Assembly: GCF_014650995.1 (NCBI RefSeq)
Contig: NZ_BMWA01000009.1
Location: 233,611 to 297,610 of the forward strand
Origin: Streptomyces viridiviolaceus
GTDB taxonomy: Bacteria > Actinomycetota > Actinomycetes > Streptomycetales > Streptomycetaceae
Length of the DNA: 64,000 nt
Direction of reading: 5' to 3'
Shown one piece after another: positions 59,796 through 64,000 of this stretch. The notes beneath the pieces were generated by a model. That model was not told the DNA's origin. It worked only from the letters and a program-made list of their open reading frames with translations, and did not search any database. The number at the start of each line of letters is the position of its first letter. Position 1 is the first letter of the stretch. A program made the position numbers and the translations under genes.

Positions 59796-60272
59796 CTACA
59801 GCGCCTTCGCGTAGCAGAGGCTGTCGTCGTGGAAGCGGTAGTAGCCGAACTTCTCGCACGGCTTGTAGCCGCTGGAGACGTACAGGGCCACGGCCTCCGG
59901 CTGCTTGGTGCCGGTCTCCAGGACCATGCGCAGGCGGCCCGCGGCGCGGGCGTCCTCCTCCAGGGCGGCCAGGATGCGACGGGCCAGCCCCCGGCCGCGC
60001 ATCTGCTCGATGACGAACATCCGCTTCAGCTCGGCGTCCCCGTCCCGGTAGTTCTCGTCGTTCGCCTCCTGGGTCCGCCAGCCGCCCGAGGCGACCGGGA
60101 CGCCGGCCTCGTCGTAGGCGAGCAGGTAGAGCCCCATCGGCGGCGCGAAGTGCGACGGTTCCAGGTGCGTGGCGTCGCCGCCGTCGCCGTAGCGGACGTG
60201 GTACTCGGCCTGCACCTCGTCGTTCAGCTTCACGGCGTCGGGGTGGTCGAAGCGGACCCGGCGAATTTTCAT
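59796..60272 (-). CDS. GNAT N-acetyltransferase
   Basis: 158 residues from ATG at 60272. The acetyl-CoA loop is ELKRMFVIEQMRGRGLARRI and the C-terminal half reads METGTKQ-like VLETGTKQPEAVALYVSSGY, then FGYYRFHDDSLCYAKAL. The N-terminal HPDAVKLNDEVQAEY helix is typical of a common actinobacterial GNAT group. Substrate unknown. Confidence 0.9.
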   Translation of the reverse strand: MKIRRVRFDHPDAVKLNDEVQAEYHVRYGDGGDATHLEPSHFAPPMGLYLLAYDEAGVPVASGGWRTQEANDENYRDGDAELKRMFVIEQMRGRGLARRILAALEEDARAAGRLRMVLETGTKQPEAVALYVSSGYKPCEKFGYYRFHDDSLCYAKAL

Positions 60273-60338
60273 GCTGCCTACCGTATATCAATGCATTCCA
60301 ACACGAGACATGGTCCAGTGTGCCGGTATCGTGCCCTG

Positions 60339-61142
60339 ATGCTCACCGTGACCTCCGTCAACGTAAACGGCCTGCGCGCCGCCACGAAGAAGGGCTTCGT
60401 GGAATGGCTCGCGGGCACCTCCGCCGACGTGCTGTGCCTGCAGGAGGTGCGCGCCGAGCCGCAGCAACTGCCCGAGCACGTCCGCACGCCCGACGGGTGG
60501 CACGTGACGCACGCCCCCGCCGTCGCCAAGGGCCGCGCCGGCGTCTCCCTCTACACCCGCCGCGAGCCCGACCGTGTGCGTATCGGCTTCGGTTCGTCCG
60601 AGTTCGACACCAGTGGGCGCTACGTCGAGGCCGACCTGCCGGGTGTGACGGTCGCCTCCCTCTACCTCCCCTCCGGCGAGGTCGGCACCGAGCGCCAGGA
60701 CGAGAAGGTCCGCTTCATGGGCGAGTTCCTGGCCCACCTCAAGGATCTGCGCGAGCGCGCCGCCGCCGAGGGGCGCGAGGTGGTCGTCTGCGGCGACTGG
60801 AACATCGCCCACCAGAAGGCCGACCTGAAGAACTGGCGCGGCAACACCAGGAGTTCCGGCTTCCTGCCGGAGGAGCGGGAGTGGCTGAGCCGCGTCTTCG
60901 ACCCGGCGGAGGGCGGGTACGTCGACGTGGTGCGGGCCCTGCACCCGGACGTGGAGGGGCCGTACTCGTGGTGGTCGTACCGGGGGCGGGCCTTCGACAA
61001 CGATTCGGGGTGGAGGATCGACCTCCAGGCCGCGACCCCGGGCCTCGCGGCCAGGGCCGTCAAGGGGTTCGTGGAGCGTGCCGCCACGCACGCGGAGCGC
61101 TGGTCGGACCATGCGCCGGTGACGGTCGTCTACGACCGTTAG
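60339..61142 (+). CDS. xth: Exodeoxyribonuclease III
   Basis: 267 residues from ATG at 60339, with no ribosome site, so it may be leaderless. Exo III/AP endonuclease landmarks: VTSVNVNGLRAATKKGF, ADVLCLQEVRA with the metal-binding Glu, VVCGDWNIAH, YSWWSYRGRAFDNDSGWRID and the final SDHAPVTVVY. It repairs abasic sites in DNA. The stop codon overlaps that of the convergent merR gene by three bases. Confidence 0.95.
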   Translation: MLTVTSVNVNGLRAATKKGFVEWLAGTSADVLCLQEVRAEPQQLPEHVRTPDGWHVTHAPAVAKGRAGVSLYTRREPDRVRIGFGSSEFDTSGRYVEADLPGVTVASLYLPSGEVGTERQDEKVRFMGEFLAHLKDLRERAAAEGREVVVCGDWNIAHQKADLKNWRGNTRSSGFLPEEREWLSRVFDPAEGGYVDVVRALHPDVEGPYSWWSYRGRAFDNDSGWRIDLQAATPGLAARAVKGFVERAATHAERWSDHAPVTVVYDR

Positions 61143-61834
61143 GAAGGGTGCCGGTCCCGCCCGGCGTCCTTGCGGGACCGGCGGTCCATGGCCAGGGACA
61201 GTTCCGCCTCGACCACGCTGCGGGCCAGCGGGCGCAGGCGTTGCAGGTCCTGTTCCCGGCCGTGGCGCAGGATCAGGTCGGCGAAGAGTTCGGCGAGCGC
61301 GTCGGCGTGTTCGCGGACGCGGGCGCCGGCCCGGAGGACCTCGCCGAGGGGGATGCCTTCGCGGACCAGGGCGGAGGAGACCTCCAGCAGGCGGTGGCTG
61401 ATGTGCACGATCTCGTCGCCGTCGGTGCCGAGGTAGCCGAGGTCCATCGCGGCGGCGAGGTTCTCGGGGGTGACCTCGCCCTCGAAGCGGGCGGCGAGCT
61501 CCTCGGGGGTGAGACGGACCGGGATCTCCTCGGTGGGCTCGCCGAGGCCCAGCAGGTCGCCGACGTCGCGGCCGTGGTCGAAGGCGTCCGCGAGTTCCGC
61601 GATGCCGTTCAGGGTGTGGCCGCGTTCCAGCAGCGCCGAGATGGTGCGCAGGCGGGCCAGGTGGTGGTCGTCGTACCAGGCGATGCGGCCCTCGCGGCGG
61701 GGCGGGGGGATCAGTTTGCGTTCGCGGTAGAAGCGCAGGGTGCGCACGGTGATGCCGGCCAGCCGGGCCAGTTCCTCCATGCGGTACTCGCGGGGGCCGT
61801 CGTCACGTCCAGCGTCCGAAGCGTCTTCTGCCAC
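61139..61834 (-). CDS. MerR-family regulator
   Basis: 231 residues from GTG at 61834. The N-terminal helix-turn-helix YRMEELARLAGITVRTLRFY and the wing IAWYDDHHLARLRTI are characteristic. The C-terminal region lacks the cysteines of metal sensors and is instead a long helical domain, so a small organic ligand or stress signal is likely. It is divergent from a flavin monooxygenase operon with a palindrome between, and that operon is its probable target. Confidence 0.92.
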   Translation of the reverse strand: MAEDASDAGRDDGPREYRMEELARLAGITVRTLRFYRERKLIPPPRREGRIAWYDDHHLARLRTISALLERGHTLNGIAELADAFDHGRDVGDLLGLGEPTEEIPVRLTPEELAARFEGEVTPENLAAAMDLGYLGTDGDEIVHISHRLLEVSSALVREGIPLGEVLRAGARVREHADALAELFADLILRHGREQDLQRLRPLARSVVEAELSLAMDRRSRKDAGRDRHPS

Positions 61835-61851
61835 TCCGGAAGCCTATGTCG

Positions 61852-61862
61852 TACCGTCGGTA
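61852..61862. promoter_or_regulatory. Putative MerR operator
   Basis: TACCG-T-CGGTA is a perfect 11-base palindrome, 18 bases before the merR start and within 110 bases of the monooxygenase start. MerR dimers bind such sites between the promoter boxes. Confidence 0.45.
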
Positions 61863-61968
61863 ACTTTCCTGGCGCCAACCCCTACCCATCAGTACGGAGC
61901 TGCTCTACTCTCCCCATTGCGCCAGTGTTCACTGGCGGAGTTCTAGGCGATGCGTGGAGGCTTCTTCG

Positions 61969-63510
61969 ATGGCCGAGCACGAGCAGGTTCGAGAACACGT
62001 GCGGGTGGCGGTGGTCGGGTCCGGGTTCGGCGGGCTGGGAGCCGCCGTGCGGCTGCGCCGCGAGGGGATCACCGACTTCGTCGTCCTGGAACGGGCCGAC
62101 AGCGTCGGCGGCACCTGGCGGGACAACAGCTACCCCGGCTGCGCCTGCGACGTGCCGTCCCACCTGTACTCGTTCTCCTTCGCGCCCAACCCCGACTGGC
62201 CGCGCACCTTCTCCGGGCAGCGGCACATCCGCGCCTACCTGGAGCACGTCGCCGACACCTTCGGGCTGCGCCCCCACATCCGCTTCGACTCGGAGGTGAA
62301 GCGGATGGCCTGGGACGCCGAGCGGCTGTGCTGGGACATCGAGACCGCGAGCGGAAACCTTTCCGCCGACGTCGTCGTCTCCGCCACCGGACCGCTGTCC
62401 GACCCGAAGGTCCCGGACATCCCGGGCCTCGACAGCTTCCCCGGCAAGGTCTTCCACTCCGCCCGCTGGGACCACGACTACGACCTCGCCGGCAAGCGGG
62501 TCGCCATGATCGGCACGGGCGCCTCCGCCATCCAGATCGTGCCGTCCATCCAGCCCCAGGTCTCGCGACTGACGTTGTTCCAGCGCACCCCGGCCTGGGT
62601 GATGCCCCGCATGGACCGCGCGATCAGCGGCGTGGAGCGCGCCCTGCACCGGGCCCTGCCGGTCACCACCCAGCTGCGCCGCGGACTGCTCTGGGGCATC
62701 CGGGAGCTGCAGGTCCAGGCCTTCACCAAGCACCCCGAGGAACTGGGCTTCGTCGAGCGGATCGCCAAGCGCAACATGGCCCGCGCCATCAAGGACCCGG
62801 CCCTGCGCGCCAAGCTGACCCCCGACTACCGCATCGGCTGCAAGCGGATCCTGCTGTCGAGCGAGTACTACCCGGCGCTCGCCCGGCCCAACGTCGACGT
62901 CGTCGCGAGCGGGCTCGGCGAGGTGCGCGGCTCGACCCTCGTCGCCGCCGACGGCAGCGAGGCCGAGGTCGACGCGATCATCTTCGGCACGGGCTTCCAC
63001 GTCACCGACATGCCCATCGCCGAGCGGGTCGTCGGCGCGGACGGCCGCACCCTCGCCGAGAGCTGGAAGGGCGGCATGGAGGCCCTGCGCGGCGCCTCCG
63101 CGGCCGGCTTCCCCAACTGGATGACCATCATCGGGCCCAACACCGGCCTCGGGAACTCGTCCATGATCCTCATGATCGAGTCCCAGCTGAACTACATGGC
63201 CGACTACCTCCGCCAGCTGAACGTCCTCGGCGGCCGGGTCGCCCTCGACGCCCGCCCCGCCGCCGTCCAGGGCTGGAACCACCGGGTGCAGGAGCGCATG
63301 AAGCGCACGGTGTGGAACACCGGCGGCTGCACCAGCTGGTACCTGGACGCCAGCGGCCGCAACACCACCATCTGGCCCGGTACGACGGCGGAGTTCCGGC
63401 GCGCCACGCGGAACGTGAACCTGGCCGAGTACGAGGTGCTGCGGGCACCGGCCGACCGGAAGACCGTCGCCGGGGGCGCCGCCGGAGAGAACGCGGAGGC
63501 GGTCGCGTGA
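61969..63510 (+). CDS. Flavin-containing monooxygenase, Baeyer-Villiger type
   Basis: 513 residues from ATG at 61969 (GGAGG eight bases upstream). The FAD loop VVGSGFGGLGAAVRL lies at the start and the NADPH loop MIGTGASAIQIVP near residue 180. FPGKVFHSARW fits the Baeyer-Villiger fingerprint FxGxxxHxxxW. NSYPGCACDVPSHLY is typical of the group. It inserts one oxygen next to a carbonyl to give an ester or lactone. It overlaps the following hydrolase gene by four bases (GTGA), so both products are made together. Confidence 0.93.
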   Translation: MAEHEQVREHVRVAVVGSGFGGLGAAVRLRREGITDFVVLERADSVGGTWRDNSYPGCACDVPSHLYSFSFAPNPDWPRTFSGQRHIRAYLEHVADTFGLRPHIRFDSEVKRMAWDAERLCWDIETASGNLSADVVVSATGPLSDPKVPDIPGLDSFPGKVFHSARWDHDYDLAGKRVAMIGTGASAIQIVPSIQPQVSRLTLFQRTPAWVMPRMDRAISGVERALHRALPVTTQLRRGLLWGIRELQVQAFTKHPEELGFVERIAKRNMARAIKDPALRAKLTPDYRIGCKRILLSSEYYPALARPNVDVVASGLGEVRGSTLVAADGSEAEVDAIIFGTGFHVTDMPIAERVVGADGRTLAESWKGGMEALRGASAAGFPNWMTIIGPNTGLGNSSMILMIESQLNYMADYLRQLNVLGGRVALDARPAAVQGWNHRVQERMKRTVWNTGGCTSWYLDASGRNTTIWPGTTAEFRRATRNVNLAEYEVLRAPADRKTVAGGAAGENAEAVA

Positions 63511-64000
63511 GCCGCCTCACGTCCGTCGCCTCCGGGCCGTACGCCCCGCCCGTGCCCGCCCGCGAACTCACCGCCGTCTCCGCCGACGGAGCCCGGCTGC
63601 ACGTCGAGGTGCACGGCCCCGAGAACGCGCCCGCGGTCGTCCTCGCGCACGGCTGGGCCTGCTCGACCGCCTTCTGGGCGGCGCAGATCCGCGCGCTGGC
63701 CGCCGACCACCGGGTCATCGCCTACGACCAGCGCGGCCACGGCCGCAGTCCGGCGAGCCCGGCATGCAGCACCGAGGCCCTCGCCGACGACCTCGAAGCC
63801 GTACTGGAGGCCACTCTCGCCCCCGGTGAACAGGCCGTGATCGCCGGGCACTCCATGGGCGGCATGACGGTGATGGCCGCCGCCTCCCGGCCCGCGCTGC
63901 GCGCACACGCGGCGGCCGTCCTGCTGTGCAGCACGGGCAGTTCGCGGCTGGTGGCGTCCGCGACCGTGGTGCCGATCGGGGAGGGCCGGGCGCGGACCTG
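63507..64000 (+). CDS. Alpha/beta hydrolase, N-terminal part (runs out of the window)
   Basis: From GTG at 63507 the frame stays open to the window end (164 codons). ELTAVSADGARLHVEVHGPE leads to VVLAHGWACS (oxyanion hole), AYDQRGHGRS and the nucleophile elbow AGHSMGGMT. An esterase/hydrolase sits next to a Baeyer-Villiger enzyme, which fits a ketone-to-ester-to-acid route. The C-terminal third is missing. Confidence 0.88.
   Translation, partial: MSRLTSVASGPYAPPVPARELTAVSADGARLHVEVHGPENAPAVVLAHGWACSTAFWAAQIRALAADHRVIAYDQRGHGRSPASPACSTEALADDLEAVLEATLAPGEQAVIAGHSMGGMTVMAAASRPALRAHAAAVLLCSTGSSRLVASATVVPIGEGRART

Noticed and set aside
1..64000. CRISPR arrays, prophage genes and biosynthetic megasynthases
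   Set aside because: No regular spaced repeats, phage structural cassette or NRPS/PKS frames are seen; the TagC-like protein alone does not indicate a prophage.

Overview
The window is high-GC actinobacterial DNA and almost certainly comes from a Streptomyces chromosome. Third codon positions are nearly all G or C, many genes start with GTG or TTG, and HrdD, SepX/GlpR, MmyB-type XRE regulators and MerR/TetR/IclR regulators are all present. The order from hrdD through the fructose PTS, mscL, the penicillin-acylase family gene, galU, the moeA-like gene, moaC, mogA and sepX is, from memory, the conserved order of the Streptomyces core chromosome near S. coelicolor. Product calls rest on motifs read in the translated frames; no database search was run.

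Left part (1-16,100): secreted and envelope proteins (an I36-inhibitor/FG-GAP fusion, a Tat-exported TagC-like propeller protein, a tiny tyrosine-rich secreted peptide), an ECF41 sigma factor facing an AhpD-like gene plus a YceI gene, a tetR-SDR operon, a PAS-GAF-PP2C phosphatase preceded by a gene relic, and an accessory patch at 10.5-16 kb. That patch holds two XRE/SDR divergent modules, a probable Tn3 transposase relic, a tautomerase and a frameshifted SDR gene. It ends at the 3' side of tRNA-Arg(CCT).

Middle part (16,200-34,300): a tandem IclR regulator, an M6 metalloprotease, a TetR regulator with twin operators followed by an MFS exporter, a MarR/extradiol-dioxygenase divergon, a GNAT enzyme, hrdD behind a textbook SigR promoter, a second TetR gene, a WYL regulator facing an MFS exporter, and the fruR-fruK-fruA fructose uptake operon.

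Right part (34,400-64,000): an L,D-transpeptidase lipoprotein, a P1 peptidase, LtrA, MscL, an SAF-domain protein, MTA phosphorylase, an FmdB zinc ribbon behind a CIRCE-like element, an MFS protein, a K+/H+ antiporter, a membrane-anchored acylase with a Gly-Thr repeat, 5-FTHF cyclo-ligase, then galU-glp(moeA)-moaC-mogA-rimJ-sepX, tRNA-Ala(CGC), an ABC exporter next to a two-component system, exonuclease III, and a MerR gene divergent from a flavin monooxygenase/hydrolase operon that leaves the window.

The strongest unexplained signal is at 4026-4102. Two copies of the same promoter-like sequence (TCACA-N16-CGTC) lie back to back between the ECF41 sigma gene and its AhpD partner, so the sigma factor probably drives itself and its target from mirror-image promoters.
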